The notes beneath the pieces were generated by a model, which made no database searches, had not been told where the DNA came from, and saw only the letters and a program-made list of their open reading frames with translations. 64,000 nt of DNA from Falsiroseomonas sp041690465 (lineage in GTDB: Bacteria > Pseudomonadota > Alphaproteobacteria > Acetobacterales > Acetobacteraceae): contig NZ_JAWLHG010000001.1 in the NCBI RefSeq assembly GCF_041690465.1, forward strand, positions 310,001-374,000. The letters run 5' to 3'. Position 1 is the first letter of the stretch; every line of letters begins with the position of its first letter. Made by a program: the position numbers and the translations under genes. Shown here in pieces: positions 45,036-54,053 of this stretch.

Positions 45036-46604
45036 CTACCGTGGCCGGCCCGGTCTCGCGCCTACGCTGCCGAGCCCTGCCAACACGCAAAGGAACGCGA
45101 GCAGAGCCAACGGGATTGCCAGACCTGCACGTGCAAAAGGTGTCGCCGCGCCAGCGCGCGGCAGTGGCGCCAGCACCACCCCGGTTTCCGCCAGCCCCAT
45201 CCCCGCAACCCATCGCCCGCGCGCATCGAGCACCGCCGAGATGCCGGTCTGGGCGGAGCGCACCAGCGGCAGCCCTTCCTCCACTGCGCGCAGCCGGGCG
45301 GCGGCCAGATGCTGCCAGGGGCCGGCCGAGACGCCGAACCAGGCATCGTTGGTAATATTCAGCAGGAAGCCGGGCCGTTCCGCCGCCGGCGTGACGGCGC
45401 CGGGGAAGATCACCTCGTAGCAGATCAGCCCGGTGAAGCTCGGCAGGCCGGCCAGCGTCACCGCCCGCCGCCCGGGCCCGGCGCTGAAATCCACGGCGCT
45501 GTGCACCAGGCGCAGCGGCAGCACCCCGCGCAACGGCATGTATTCCCCGAACGGGACCAGGTGGTTCTTGTCCACCGCGTCCAGCACCATCCCCTGGGCG
45601 TCCAGCGCCACCATGCTGTTCCAGACGCGCTCGAGCCGCCCGCCATCGTCGAACCGCGCCCGTACCGTCCCGGCGATCAGCAGCCCGTCGGGCGGCAAGG
45701 GCTGGGTGGCCAGTCGCGCCGCCTCGGCGTCGCTGGCCAGCAGGAAGGGGCTCGCGGTTTCCGGCCAGACCACCAGGATCCGGCTCGCCGGCGCCTGCTC
45801 CTGCGCCAGGCGAACGCCCTCGTGACTGAGCTCGATGTAGCGGCGAAAGATCGGCCAGCGGGTCTCCGCGCGCCACTTGGTCTCCTGCGCGATGTTGCCC
45901 TGCACCAGCACCAGCGCCACCGCATGCGGCTCCGGTTCGGCGGGCCACAGGCGCAGTAGGCCGATGCCGGCGAAGAGCGCCAGCGCCGCGCCGCCCGCCA
46001 GCCAGCCCCGCCGTCCGGCGAGCGGGACCAACGCCAGCAGCACGGTGGCCAGGCTCAGCCCATGCACGCCGATCCAGGCCGCCGCCTGCAGCGGCAGGGC
46101 GCCGAAGGCCCAGACGGTGCCGAGCAGGTTCCAGGGAAACCCGGTGAACAGGAAGCCGCGCAGCATTTCCGCCGCCGTCCAGGCCGCGGCGAAGGCGAGC
46201 CATCGCGGCCACCCCGGCGCGCCGAGGCGAGCGACCAGCGCCGGGATCACCGTGAAGGCGCCGAGCGGCAGGGCCAGCGCCGGCACCGCGATCGGCACCA
46301 GCCACCAGAACCGCTCTGCCTCCGTCAGGATGGCGTTGGTGAGCCAGTGCAGCCCTGCGACATGGAAGCCCCAGCCCCAGGCCAGCCCGATCCAGGCGGC
46401 GCGGCGCGCAGTCGGCGCCTCGGTCGCCATGATGAACAGGCCCGGCAGCGCCAGCAGCAGCACCGGCACCAGATGCACCGGCGGCAGTGCCAGCGCCGCG
46501 ATGGCGCCGAGCGCAAAGGCGTTGAGCAGCGCCCGCCAGAAGCCGGCCCCGACGAGGTGACGCGTCAGCCGGCCGCGCCAGTCGATGCGCCGCAGCCTAG
46601 GCAT
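45036..46604 (-). CDS. lnt: Apolipoprotein N-acyltransferase
   Basis: A 522-residue inner-membrane enzyme that adds the third acyl chain to lipoproteins. Six to seven transmembrane segments occupy residues 20-220, followed by a nitrilase-like domain with the triad Glu282 ('VVWPETASPFLL'), Lys346 ('VDKNHLVPFGEY') and Cys395 ('LICYEVIFPG'), and a last membrane segment near 480-510. It is encoded just upstream of the PraR-like regulator and downstream of secB on the same strand. Confidence 0.96.
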   Translation of the reverse strand: MPRLRRIDWRGRLTRHLVGAGFWRALLNAFALGAIAALALPPVHLVPVLLLALPGLFIMATEAPTARRAAWIGLAWGWGFHVAGLHWLTNAILTEAERFWWLVPIAVPALALPLGAFTVIPALVARLGAPGWPRWLAFAAAWTAAEMLRGFLFTGFPWNLLGTVWAFGALPLQAAAWIGVHGLSLATVLLALVPLAGRRGWLAGGAALALFAGIGLLRLWPAEPEPHAVALVLVQGNIAQETKWRAETRWPIFRRYIELSHEGVRLAQEQAPASRILVVWPETASPFLLASDAEAARLATQPLPPDGLLIAGTVRARFDDGGRLERVWNSMVALDAQGMVLDAVDKNHLVPFGEYMPLRGVLPLRLVHSAVDFSAGPGRRAVTLAGLPSFTGLICYEVIFPGAVTPAAERPGFLLNITNDAWFGVSAGPWQHLAAARLRAVEEGLPLVRSAQTGISAVLDARGRWVAGMGLAETGVVLAPLPRAGAATPFARAGLAIPLALLAFLCVLAGLGSVGARPGRPR

Positions 46605-46736
46605 GCGGCCCGCAACGCGGGCCGAGCGCGCGCATGCGCGCCGCGCCCGGACCGACCCTCACACCGGGTGCAGCGGTGGCCGGCGCGAAGCTAGGCCGCC
46701 GGAGGAGGCACCCGGCGTCCGAGGGCACGGGAGAAC

Positions 46737-47243
46737 TCAGGCCGTGCCGGCCGGCGGCTGCCCGGCCTGCGCCCGGCGGCTCTGCCACAGCGCGACGAAG
46801 TCGATCGGCGCCAGCAGCACCGGCGGGAAGCCGCCGTCGCGCGTGACGTCCGCCAGGATGTTGCGCGCGAAGGGGAAGAGCAGGCGCGGACATTCCACCA
46901 GCAGCACCGGCTCCAGATGCTCCTGCGGCACGTTCAGCGTGAACACGCCGCAATAGGCGAGCTCGGCGATGAAGCAGGAAGTCTCGCCAATCTTCGCGTC
47001 GGCGCGGATCTGCAGGGAGACCTCGTAGATGTTCGGCGCCTGCCCCTGCACCGGCCGCGCCTGGACATCGAGGGCGAGGTCCACCCGCGGCTGCTCGCGC
47101 ATGCTGATGAAGATCTCCGGCGCGCCCGGCACCTCGAAGGAGAGATCGCGGGTGTACTGGACGTTCAGCTGAAGCGGCGGCGCGGGCTGGCCGTTGGGCC
47201 CCATCGGCGGGATCGGGGAGGAGGGGGCAGGCTGGTCGGACAT
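46737..47243 (-). CDS. secB: Protein-export chaperone SecB
   Basis: A 168-residue tetrameric chaperone that holds preproteins for SecA. 'LQLNVQYTRDLSFEVPGAPEIF' (core 'YTRDLSFEVPGAP') is the family start, with 'IRADAKIGETSCFIAELAYCGVF' and 'LVECPRLLFPFARNILADVTRDGGFPPVLLAPIDF' (core 'ECPRLLFPFARNI') as further blocks. N-terminal residues 1-20 are a Pro-rich leader. In the ancestral alphaproteobacterial cluster it is beside dnaQ, but here it is 18 kb away. Confidence 0.96.
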   Translation of the reverse strand: MSDQPAPSSPIPPMGPNGQPAPPLQLNVQYTRDLSFEVPGAPEIFISMREQPRVDLALDVQARPVQGQAPNIYEVSLQIRADAKIGETSCFIAELAYCGVFTLNVPQEHLEPVLLVECPRLLFPFARNILADVTRDGGFPPVLLAPIDFVALWQSRRAQAGQPPAGTA

Positions 47244-47438
47244 GGTCGCATTCCGCTCGGCAACGTGGCGCGCCCGGCTAGCACGGTCGTGCCCGCCGGG
47301 CCAGCGCCGCGCCCGGCAGCGCTCCGCGCGGGACCGTGATCGCGATACGCCGCGGCGCCGGGCCGCGCGCGCGCATCGCGCTTGAACCTGAGGCCGCGTA
47401 TGCGGTTCCATGCAACCCGTGACCGTGGGAGCCGCACC

Positions 47439-48170
47439 ATGCGCCGCAGGACCCTGATCGGCGCCGCGGCGGGCGCCGCGGCCCTCATTCCGTCTGCCTC
47501 GCCGGCCCGCGCCGACGAACCGGTGGATGTCGCGCTGGTCGTCGCGGTGGATGTCAGCCGCTCGGTGGACGAGGACGAGGCGCGGCTGCAACGCGAAGGC
47601 TATCGCGGCGCCGTCACCGACCCGCGGGTGGTGGAGGCGATCCGCGGCGGCATGCTGGGCAGCATTGCCATCGCCTATGTCGAGTGGGCCGGCATCGAGT
47701 ATCAGCGCCTGGTGATCCCCTGGATGCGCATCGGCAGCCAGGCCGAGGCCGAGGCCTGGGCGGCGGCGCTGGCGCAGGCGCCGCGCGCGTCGCTCTCCTG
47801 GACCTCGATCTCCGGCGGGCTCGATTTCTCGCGCGCCCTCATGGCGCAGTGCCCGCACGAGGCGACGCGCAAGGTGATCGACGTCTCCGGCGACGGGGTC
47901 AACAACTCCGGCCCACCGGCCGAGCAGGCGCGCGACCGCGCCGTGGAGGAGGGGATCACCATCAACGGCCTGCCGATCCTGAACGACCGCCCGACCTTCG
48001 GCCGCCCGCCGCCCATGCCGCTCGACCAGTATTACCGCGAGAGCGTGATCGGCGGGCAGGGCGCCTTCCTGGTGCCGGCGGAGGATTTCGCCTCCTTCGG
48101 CAATGCGGTGCGCCGCAAGCTGATCCGCGAGATCGCCGGGCGCGACGGCCCGGTGGTGGACCGCGCCTAG
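47439..48170 (+). CDS. DUF1194 secreted protein with VWA-like fold
   Basis: A 243-residue exported protein. The start 'MRRRTLIGAAAGAAALIP' has a signal of Tat/Sec type with cleavage near 'SPARADE'. The domain begins with 'VVAVDVSRSVDEDEARLQREGY' (core 'DVSRSVDEDE'), the MIDAS-like metal site of von Willebrand factor A domains, and includes 'WTSISGGLDFS' and 'VIDVSGDGVNNSG', the DUF1194 signatures. Its role is unknown. Alternative starts upstream exist. It converges with the DUF3775 gene, sharing four bases at the stops. Confidence 0.85.
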   Translation: MRRRTLIGAAAGAAALIPSASPARADEPVDVALVVAVDVSRSVDEDEARLQREGYRGAVTDPRVVEAIRGGMLGSIAIAYVEWAGIEYQRLVIPWMRIGSQAEAEAWAAALAQAPRASLSWTSISGGLDFSRALMAQCPHEATRKVIDVSGDGVNNSGPPAEQARDRAVEEGITINGLPILNDRPTFGRPPPMPLDQYYRESVIGGQGAFLVPAEDFASFGNAVRRKLIREIAGRDGPVVDRA

Positions 48171-48589
48171 CGCTCCACCTCCTCGATGCTGAGGCCGAAG
48201 GCGGCGACCCCCTCGGCCAGCAGGTCGCCGAGGTTGTCCATCGCGAGCAGGTATTCCGCCGCGTCCCGCCCTTCGTTGCGCTCGGCGGCGAGAGCACGCG
48301 CCTCGTCCCACTCCTCCGGGCTGTAGTCGCCGCGGCCGGTCCAGGCCAGCGCGATCAGGCTGGCCTGCTCGTCCTCGTTCAACTCGGCGATGAAGGCACG
48401 CAGGCTTGCCTCGGTGAGGTCGTCGGGATCCTCCTGCAGCAGCGCGGCCTCGCTGTTGTCGTCCTCGGTGGCCTGCTCCGGCGCGCTCTCCTCCTTGCCC
48501 TGCAGCGCGCGGGCATGGTCCACGATGGCGGCCACCGCCTCCAGGCTGATGCCGAGGTCCACCTCGTCGTCGTCAGGTGTGCCGGACAT
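48167..48589 (-). CDS. DUF3775 family protein
   Basis: A 140-residue cytosolic acidic protein. 'DLGISLEAVAAIVDHARALQGKEE' (core 'VDHARALQGKEE') at the start and 'LRAFIAELNEDEQASLIALAWTGRGDY' (core 'NEDEQASLIALAWTGRGDY') further on are the family marks; it ends 'LLAEGVAAFGLSIEEV'. The function is unknown. ATG 48589 is chosen; upstream in-frame ATG lies without conservation. It converges on the VWA gene with a four-base overlap. Confidence 0.85.
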   Translation of the reverse strand: MSGTPDDDEVDLGISLEAVAAIVDHARALQGKEESAPEQATEDDNSEAALLQEDPDDLTEASLRAFIAELNEDEQASLIALAWTGRGDYSPEEWDEARALAAERNEGRDAAEYLLAMDNLGDLLAEGVAAFGLSIEEVER

Positions 48590-48730
48590 GAAGGGCCCCT
48601 GTTCCGTCTGGTGCCGCTTTAGAACAGTGGGCGCGTCCCGGTTCCACCGCGCCGATAAAATCGGCGCCCGCGGCAACGGCGAGAGCGCCCGCCGCGTTGC
48701 CAGCCCAGGCTGCCAGGAGCGGTGCGCGGG

Positions 48731-48958
48731 ATGCGCTTCCTTGTTGTGCCGATTCTGCTGCTCTCCGCCGTGCCCGCCCTGGCGCGGGGTGACGCCAGGC
48801 TGACGCCCGGCCCGGGCTGCACGGCGCCACCGCTATGGCCGGCCGCATCACCGCAGCACGATCCGGAGCTGCGCGAACCGCTGCCGCTGCGCCTGGCGAT
48901 GCTCTCCTGCGTCGGCCCCGCGAAGGGGCCCCGCAAGCGGCCGGTGCGCTGGACCTGA
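48731..48958 (+). CDS. Small exported protein, 75 residues
   Basis: A predicted signal peptide ('MRFLVVPILLLSAVPALARG') precedes a 55-residue mature part with two cysteines that could form a disulphide ('PGPGCTAPPLW' and 'LAMLSCVGPAKG'). AGGAG stands 11 bases before the ATG. No family is recognised. It stops two bases before the aldo-keto reductase stop on the other strand. Confidence 0.55.
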   Translation: MRFLVVPILLLSAVPALARGDARLTPGPGCTAPPLWPAASPQHDPELREPLPLRLAMLSCVGPAKGPRKRPVRWT

Positions 48959-48959
48959 G

Positions 48960-49790
48960 TCAGCCCCCCACCCAATCCGGCGCCAGGCCGGCGGGGTTCA
49001 CGAAGCGGCGGTCCTTCGGCAGCGCGGCGATCGCGGCCATGTCCTCGGCATCCAGCCGCAGCGCGAGCGCGCCGAGATTCTCCTTCTGGCGCACCGGAGA
49101 GGCCGCCTTCGGCACCATCGCCACGCCGTCCTGCGCCAGCAGCCAGGCCAGCGCCAGCTGCGCCGGCGTCGCACCGTGTTTCGCGGCAACGCGCGCCAAG
49201 CCCGGCTGGTCGAGGTTGCCGCCCTTGGCCAGCGGCGAATAGGCCGTCAGCCCCATCCCTGCCGCGCGGCAGATGCCGAGAAGCTTCGACTGGTCGAGCA
49301 TGACGTGGAACTCCACCTGCAGGCAGGCGAGCCCGACGCCCTTCCCGATCGCGCGCTGCAGCAGCTTCGGCGGGAAGTTCGAGACGCCGATGCTCCTCGC
49401 CAGCCCCTCGGCGCGGATCGCGGCCAGGCCGTCCAGCGCGCTGTCCAGGTCGAGCTCGGCGCTCGGCCAGTGGATCAGCAACAGGTCCACGTAAGGCGTC
49501 GCCAGTCGCTTCAGCGAGAGATCGAAGGCGCGGCGGATCGCCGGGCCATTCGGCTTGTCGTTCCAGATCTTGGTGGTGAGGAACACCTCGCCGCGCGGCA
49601 GTCCGCTGGCGGCGATGCCGGCGCCGACCGCATCCTCGTTCCCGTACATCTCGGCGGTGTCCACATGCCGGTAGCCGAGCGACAGCGCTGATTCCACGGC
49701 GCTCTGGCACTCCGCGCCCTTCATCGGCCAGGTGCCGAGGCCGATGCGCGGCATGCGCATGCCGTTGGCCTCGAGGATGGGCATCTGCAT
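48960..49790 (-). CDS. Aldo/keto reductase
   Basis: A 276-residue NADPH-dependent reductase of the AKR superfamily. The tetrad is visible: Asp and Tyr in 'YRHVDTAEMYGNE', Lys in 'LTTKIWNDKP', His in 'LLLIHWPSAELD'. 'SIGVSNFPPKLLQRAI' is the second signature and 'AMVPKAASPVRQKENL' the cofactor motif. Its short length and motifs match bacterial 2,5-didehydrogluconate reductase-like enzymes, but the substrate is not known. The start at 49790 has AAGGAG nine bases upstream. Confidence 0.92.
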   Translation of the reverse strand: MQMPILEANGMRMPRIGLGTWPMKGAECQSAVESALSLGYRHVDTAEMYGNEDAVGAGIAASGLPRGEVFLTTKIWNDKPNGPAIRRAFDLSLKRLATPYVDLLLIHWPSAELDLDSALDGLAAIRAEGLARSIGVSNFPPKLLQRAIGKGVGLACLQVEFHVMLDQSKLLGICRAAGMGLTAYSPLAKGGNLDQPGLARVAAKHGATPAQLALAWLLAQDGVAMVPKAASPVRQKENLGALALRLDAEDMAAIAALPKDRRFVNPAGLAPDWVGG

Positions 49791-49943
49791 CGTGATCACT
49801 CCTTTGCGCGTCGCGCGCTGCGCCTTGCCGGCCGCTTGCGCTGGGTCAAGGCAGCGCACAGGGTCCGGTAGTCCATAATTCATCTTGCATGGAACAGGCC
49901 GCGGGCCGGCTTCGCCCGCGGCGATGCGAGGAAGGAGAGCGCG

Positions 49944-50144
49944 ATGTCCGGAACCACCAAGCGGAACCGCCTGATGCCCTGGTATATCGGCCTCGTGCTG
50001 ATCCTCGCCACGCTCGCCTTCGCGGGGTGGGAGCTGGCCTCCGGCGGTTGCGGCGCGCCGCCGGCCGCGCTGGTGATCGCGCTGCTGGTGATGCCGGCCG
50101 TCTACATCGGCCTCATGTACATGACCCTCACCAGCCAGGAATAG
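49944..50144 (+). CDS. Small two-helix membrane protein
   Basis: A 66-residue protein with two transmembrane segments ('WYIGLVLILATLAFAGWEL' and 'ALVIALLVMPAVYIGLMYM') around a Gly/Cys/Pro loop. GGAAGGAGAG precedes the ATG. No family is recognised. It could be co-expressed with the SDR gene that starts 22 bases later. Confidence 0.65.
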   Translation: MSGTTKRNRLMPWYIGLVLILATLAFAGWELASGGCGAPPAALVIALLVMPAVYIGLMYMTLTSQE

Positions 50145-50165
50145 CGCCTCGCAAGGCGCCGACGC

Positions 50166-51092
50166 TTGGCCGGCTGGACCGCGCGCGACATCCCGCCGCA
50201 GCGCGGCCGCGTCGCGCTGGTCACGGGCGCCACCGGCGGCATCGGCTTCGAGGTGGCGCGCGCGCTGGCCGCCGCCGGCGCAGAGGTCCTGTTCGCCGTA
50301 CGCGACCGCGGCAAGGCCGAGGCAGCGATGGCGTGCGTCGCCGGGGAGACGCCGGGCGCGCGGCTCGGCTTCGTCCCGCTTGACCTCGGCGAGCTGCGTT
50401 CGGTGCGCGGCTGCGCGGAGGAAGTGGCCGCGCGCCACCCTGCGCTGCATCTGCTGGTGAACAATGCCGGGGTGATGGCGCTGCCCACGCGACGGCTCAC
50501 CGCCGATGGATTCGAGCGGCAACTCGGCGTGAACTTCCTCGGCCATTTCGCTCTGGCGGCGCGGCTGCTGCCGCTGCTGCGAACCGCCACCTCGCCGCGC
50601 GTGGTCACAGTGACGAGCCTGGCGTACCGGTTCGGCAGGCTGCGCTTCGAAGACCTGCAGGGCGAGCGCAAGTACCGCCCCTGGCGCGCCTATGCGCAAT
50701 CCAAGCTGGCGGCGCTGAGCTTCGCGCTGGAACTGCAGCGCCGCAGCGACCGCGGCGGCTGGGGCGTGGCAAGCATCGCGGCGCATCCCGGATGGGCGAT
50801 GACCAACCTCTACGCCAATGGCCCGGCCTCGGAAGGCGCCACGCCTTTGCTGCTGCGGCTGATGCGACGGGCGACGCGGCTGTTCAGCCACTCGGCCGAG
50901 ATCGGCGCGCGGCCGCTCCTGTTCGCCGCGACTGCGGCGGAGGCAAGGCCTGGCGGACATTACGGCCGCTGCCGGTTGTGCGAGCTGCGCGGCCCGCCGG
51001 CGCCCGCGCGCATCACCGCCGCCGCGCGCGACGAGGTCGCCGCTGCGCGGCTGTGGCAGGCGGCCGAGGCGCTGACCGGCACCAGGTTCTAG
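50166..51092 (+). CDS. Short-chain dehydrogenase/reductase
   Basis: A 308-residue SDR. The cofactor motif is 'VTGATGGIGFEVARAL', then 'LVNNAGVM', catalytic Ser in 'VTVTSLAYRFG', and 'YAQSK' as the Tyr-x-x-x-Lys pair. The long 'GPASEGATPLLLRLMRRATRL' insertion and C-terminus resemble retinol-dehydrogenase/WWOX-type SDRs. Substrate unknown. TTG 50166 is the only plausible start near the conserved N-terminus. Its stop overlaps the WD40 gene stop region by four bases (converging). Confidence 0.85.
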   Translation: MAGWTARDIPPQRGRVALVTGATGGIGFEVARALAAAGAEVLFAVRDRGKAEAAMACVAGETPGARLGFVPLDLGELRSVRGCAEEVAARHPALHLLVNNAGVMALPTRRLTADGFERQLGVNFLGHFALAARLLPLLRTATSPRVVTVTSLAYRFGRLRFEDLQGERKYRPWRAYAQSKLAALSFALELQRRSDRGGWGVASIAAHPGWAMTNLYANGPASEGATPLLLRLMRRATRLFSHSAEIGARPLLFAATAAEARPGGHYGRCRLCELRGPPAPARITAAARDEVAAARLWQAAEALTGTRF

Positions 51093-52108
51093 CGCCGCGC
51101 GAGATCGACGAGTCCGGCATGACCGGCCTCTGTGCCGAAGGCCAGCCCGGCGCCGTTCGGGCTCCAGGCCAGCGCGCTGACGGCGCTGCCGCTCGGCGGC
51201 GCGACGGGCACCACCTTGCCGCTACCAATCTCAGCCAGCAGCACCAGCCCGTCGCCGAAGCCGGCGGCGACGACTTCGTGCTGCGGGTGGCAGGCCACCG
51301 CGCTGCACAGCACGGCATCCCCGCCGGCGATCTCGGTGGGCGCCTTGCCCATCGGGCCGCCGCCGAAGAACGGCCAGAGCACCACGCTCTCCGCACCCGA
51401 GGTCGCCAGCCAGCGGCCCTTCGCGGTGAAGGCCAGGCTGCGCGTTTTCGAGGGATAGCCCGACATGCGCATGTGCTGCCCATCGGCCAGCCGCCAGCCA
51501 TGCAGCGAGGGCTCCTGCATCGCGGTGACGACATGCGTGCCGTCCGGCGAGAAGGCGATGGCGTGGTGGCTGCCCTTCCATTCCAGCGACCGGGGCTTGT
51601 CCTCCTTCGCCGCGACGAACCACAGCGAGGCGCCGTTGTAGTGGCTGGCGGCGATGCGCTTGCCCTTCGCATCGAAGGCGATGCCGCCGACCGAGGAGAT
51701 GTGGGTGAGCGTCTTCAGCGGCCCTTGCGGCCCGTGCACATGCACCGCCTTGCCGACCGCGGCGGCGCGCAGGCCGGCCTCGTGCGCGGCGACATGGTCC
51801 ACCCACTTGCCCTTGTAGTCGGCGACCGTCTGCGTGCCGCCATCCGGCGCGGTGCGCACCAGCAGCCCGTCATCGCCGCCGCTGAGGAAGCCGTCCTTCG
51901 CATCGGCGCAGGCCGAGAGCACGGCGCCCTCATGCGCGGCGACGCTGCGCCAATCCCCCTCCATCGCCGCGAGCCGCAGCGTGCCGTCCCCGAGCGCGAA
52001 GGCGAGGCGGTTGCCGCTGTCCCAGACCGCGGCGACGACCCAGGCGCCGAGCTCCTCCGCGCGGCCGCGGCTCGCGAGAAGGAAGTCGGCGGTGGAGACT
52101 TCGGCCAT
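51089..52108 (-). CDS. WD40-repeat protein, partner of the COG0523 GTPase
   Basis: A 339-residue beta-propeller protein with about seven blades. Repeat signatures include 'AVLSACADAKDGFLSGGDDG', 'HAIAFSPDGTHVVTAM', 'RSLAFTAKGRWLATSGAESVVLW' (core 'AKGRWLATSGAESVVLW') and 'VSALAWSPNGAGLAFGTE'. There is no signal peptide. Its start overlaps the COG0523 stop by one base (TGATG), so both are made together. Alphaproteobacterial WD40 genes next to COG0523 genes occur widely; I infer a zinc-related scaffold or delivery partner. Confidence 0.88.
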   Translation of the reverse strand: MAEVSTADFLLASRGRAEELGAWVVAAVWDSGNRLAFALGDGTLRLAAMEGDWRSVAAHEGAVLSACADAKDGFLSGGDDGLLVRTAPDGGTQTVADYKGKWVDHVAAHEAGLRAAAVGKAVHVHGPQGPLKTLTHISSVGGIAFDAKGKRIAASHYNGASLWFVAAKEDKPRSLEWKGSHHAIAFSPDGTHVVTAMQEPSLHGWRLADGQHMRMSGYPSKTRSLAFTAKGRWLATSGAESVVLWPFFGGGPMGKAPTEIAGGDAVLCSAVACHPQHEVVAAGFGDGLVLLAEIGSGKVVPVAPPSGSAVSALAWSPNGAGLAFGTEAGHAGLVDLARR

Positions 52109-53094
52109 CAGGCGTCCACCTGGCACGCCTCGAAGCCGCGCCGCAGCTGCGGGCGGTTCAGGTCGCGGCCGATGAAGACGATCTTCGACTTCCGCGGATC
52201 GCCCTCCTTCACCTCGCCGATGTAGTCGCCATCGGCGATCATGTGCACGGCCTGGAAGGCGAAGCGGCGGTTGTCACCGGCGTAATGGAGGATGCCCTTG
52301 GTGCGCAGCAGGTCCTGGCCCTTGGCCTGCAGCAGCTGACTGATCCAGGCGTTGAATTTTTCCGCGTCAATCGGCTTGCTGACCTCGAAGCTCACGCTGT
52401 TCACTTCGCTGTCATGCTCGTGGTGATCCTCGCCGGAGAGGAAATCGGGCTCCTTCTCCAGGATGCGGGCGAGGTTGAAGGCGTCGCGGCCGACCACCGC
52501 CTCGAGCGGCACGTCCGACTTCGTGCTGCGGCGGATTTCCGCATACGGGTTGATCGCCTTGATCAGGCGCTCGACCTCCGCGGCCTCCTCCTCGGTCACC
52601 AGGTCCATCTTGTTCAGCACGATGATGTCGGCGAAGGCGATCTGCTCCTGCGCCTCGCTGCTGTCCTTCAGCCGCGCGGGCAGGTGCTTGGCGTCCACCA
52701 CAGTGACGATGGCATCCAGCTTCGTCGCGCGCTTCACATCCTCGTCCACGAAGAAGGTCTGCGCGACGGGGGCCGGATCGGCCAGGCCGGTGGTCTCGAC
52801 GATGATGCCGTCGAACTTGCCGCGGCGCTTCATCAGCCCGCCGATGATGCGGATCAGGTCGCCGCGGACGGTGCAGCAGATGCAGCCGTTGTTCATCTCG
52901 AACACTTCCTCGTCGGCATCCACCACGAGGTCGTTGTCCACGCCGAGCTCACCGAACTCGTTAATCACCACGGCGAAGCGCTTGCCATGGTTCTCCGACA
53001 GGATGCGGTTCAGCAGCGTGGTCTTGCCGGCGCCGAGATAGCCGGTGAGGACGGTGACGGGGATCTGGCCGGGGGAGTGGTCGGTCTCGGACAT
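52108..53094 (-). CDS. COG0523 family GTPase (CobW/ZNG1-type zinc metallochaperone)
   Basis: A 328-residue G3E GTPase. Walker A is 'GYLGAGKTT' (residues 18-26), the metal motif is Cys71-Ile-Cys73-Cys74 (CxCC), and 'LNKMDL' is the guanine-specificity motif. A histidine-rich stretch 'GEDHHEHDSE' links to the C-terminal CobW_C domain. No cobalamin genes are near, and a Zur-like box stands upstream, so zinc delivery under scarcity is the more likely role than cobalt insertion. Confidence 0.93.
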   Translation of the reverse strand: MSETDHSPGQIPVTVLTGYLGAGKTTLLNRILSENHGKRFAVVINEFGELGVDNDLVVDADEEVFEMNNGCICCTVRGDLIRIIGGLMKRRGKFDGIIVETTGLADPAPVAQTFFVDEDVKRATKLDAIVTVVDAKHLPARLKDSSEAQEQIAFADIIVLNKMDLVTEEEAAEVERLIKAINPYAEIRRSTKSDVPLEAVVGRDAFNLARILEKEPDFLSGEDHHEHDSEVNSVSFEVSKPIDAEKFNAWISQLLQAKGQDLLRTKGILHYAGDNRRFAFQAVHMIADGDYIGEVKEGDPRKSKIVFIGRDLNRPQLRRGFEACQVDA

Positions 53095-53127
53095 GGCGGG
53101 GATTCCGGGAGGGGGGCTCGATGGGTT

Positions 53128-53144
53128 GCGTTATATGGTAACGC
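53128..53144. promoter_or_regulatory. Candidate Zur operator
   Basis: Palindrome GCGTTATATGGTAACGC (perfect six-base arms, five-base centre) located 34 bases before the COG0523 start. It resembles the Zur core GTTATA-N-TATAAC with mismatches in the second half. Confidence 0.55.
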
Positions 53145-53287
53145 GCCGTCCGTTCCACCCCGCCGCCGCCGATCGGCGCGCGGGGCCGCCCTCGCCTGTG
53201 ACGCAGCGGGCGAACAGGAACCCCTCCTCATCACGCATCGGAGCCCGGGGCTGGTGCGGGGTGGGGCGAAGAGGTTAGGCAAGTCGC

Positions 53288-53890
53288 ATGGAAGGCCCCC
53301 GCGACCAGCACCGATATCCGCTCGCCAGGTTTCCACGCCTGAGAACAGGTGCGACGGGTGCGACTTGCGCCGCCATCCGGGCCCGGCCCTTGCTGGCGAT
53401 ATCCTGCGCGGCGCTGCTGCTGGGCGCCGGCTGTGCGGCGGAGCCCGGGATGCTGGCGCCCAAGCCGCCCCTGCCGCCGCCGGTGGCCGTGGCGCCGCGG
53501 CCGCCGGCGCCTGCTTCCCTGGTGTTGCGGCCGGCGCCGGAGGAGCTCCAACGGCCGGACGCCGCGACCGGGCTGCCGCCCGGCTGGTACGTGCCCGACC
53601 CGCCCACCGCGCCCGAGCCGCAGCCGCAGACGGAGACGGGCGGAACCGCGCGGGTGCAGCCGGTGGAGGCGCCGCCGCCCCGCACCACGCCGGAGCTGCG
53701 CACCCGCGCACTGCTGCGCGACTTCCCCTGGGTTGCCGGCTTCTGGTCCGAGCTGCAACCGCAGGAGCGGGCGCGGGCCGAGCGCGCCTTCGCCCGCCGC
53801 GGCGACCGCGAGGGGCTGTCGGAGCTCTGGGACCGCATGGGGCTGCAGGACCGCGTGCTGCTGCTGTTCGGGCCGGGGCGGAGCGGCTGA
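53288..53890 (+). CDS. Proline-rich lipoprotein
   Basis: A 200-residue predicted protein. A 30-residue basic leader precedes a hydrophobic segment ending in the lipobox-like 'ALLLGAGCAAEPG' (Cys49), followed by a proline-rich linker of about 80 residues and a helical C-terminal domain with 'LRTRALLRDFPWVAGFWSELQPQERARAERAFA' (core 'FPWVAGFWSELQPQERARAE'). I do not recognise a family. The leader is longer than usual, so the true start may be internal and non-ATG. Confidence 0.6.
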   Translation: MEGPRDQHRYPLARFPRLRTGATGATCAAIRARPLLAISCAALLLGAGCAAEPGMLAPKPPLPPPVAVAPRPPAPASLVLRPAPEELQRPDAATGLPPGWYVPDPPTAPEPQPQTETGGTARVQPVEAPPPRTTPELRTRALLRDFPWVAGFWSELQPQERARAERAFARRGDREGLSELWDRMGLQDRVLLLFGPGRSG

Positions 53891-54053
53891 CCGCCAGCGC
53901 GGAGCGCCCTCACCTCCCGTCAGCGGCAGATGCGGGACCGCCACCCACACGACAATTTCCGACACCGATGCGCGCTCGATTGGCAAAATTCTCGCATGGT
54001 CTTATTTTTGGTCGGATATGGTCAGGGGATCAACCAGCGAGAGAGCTGTGGCC

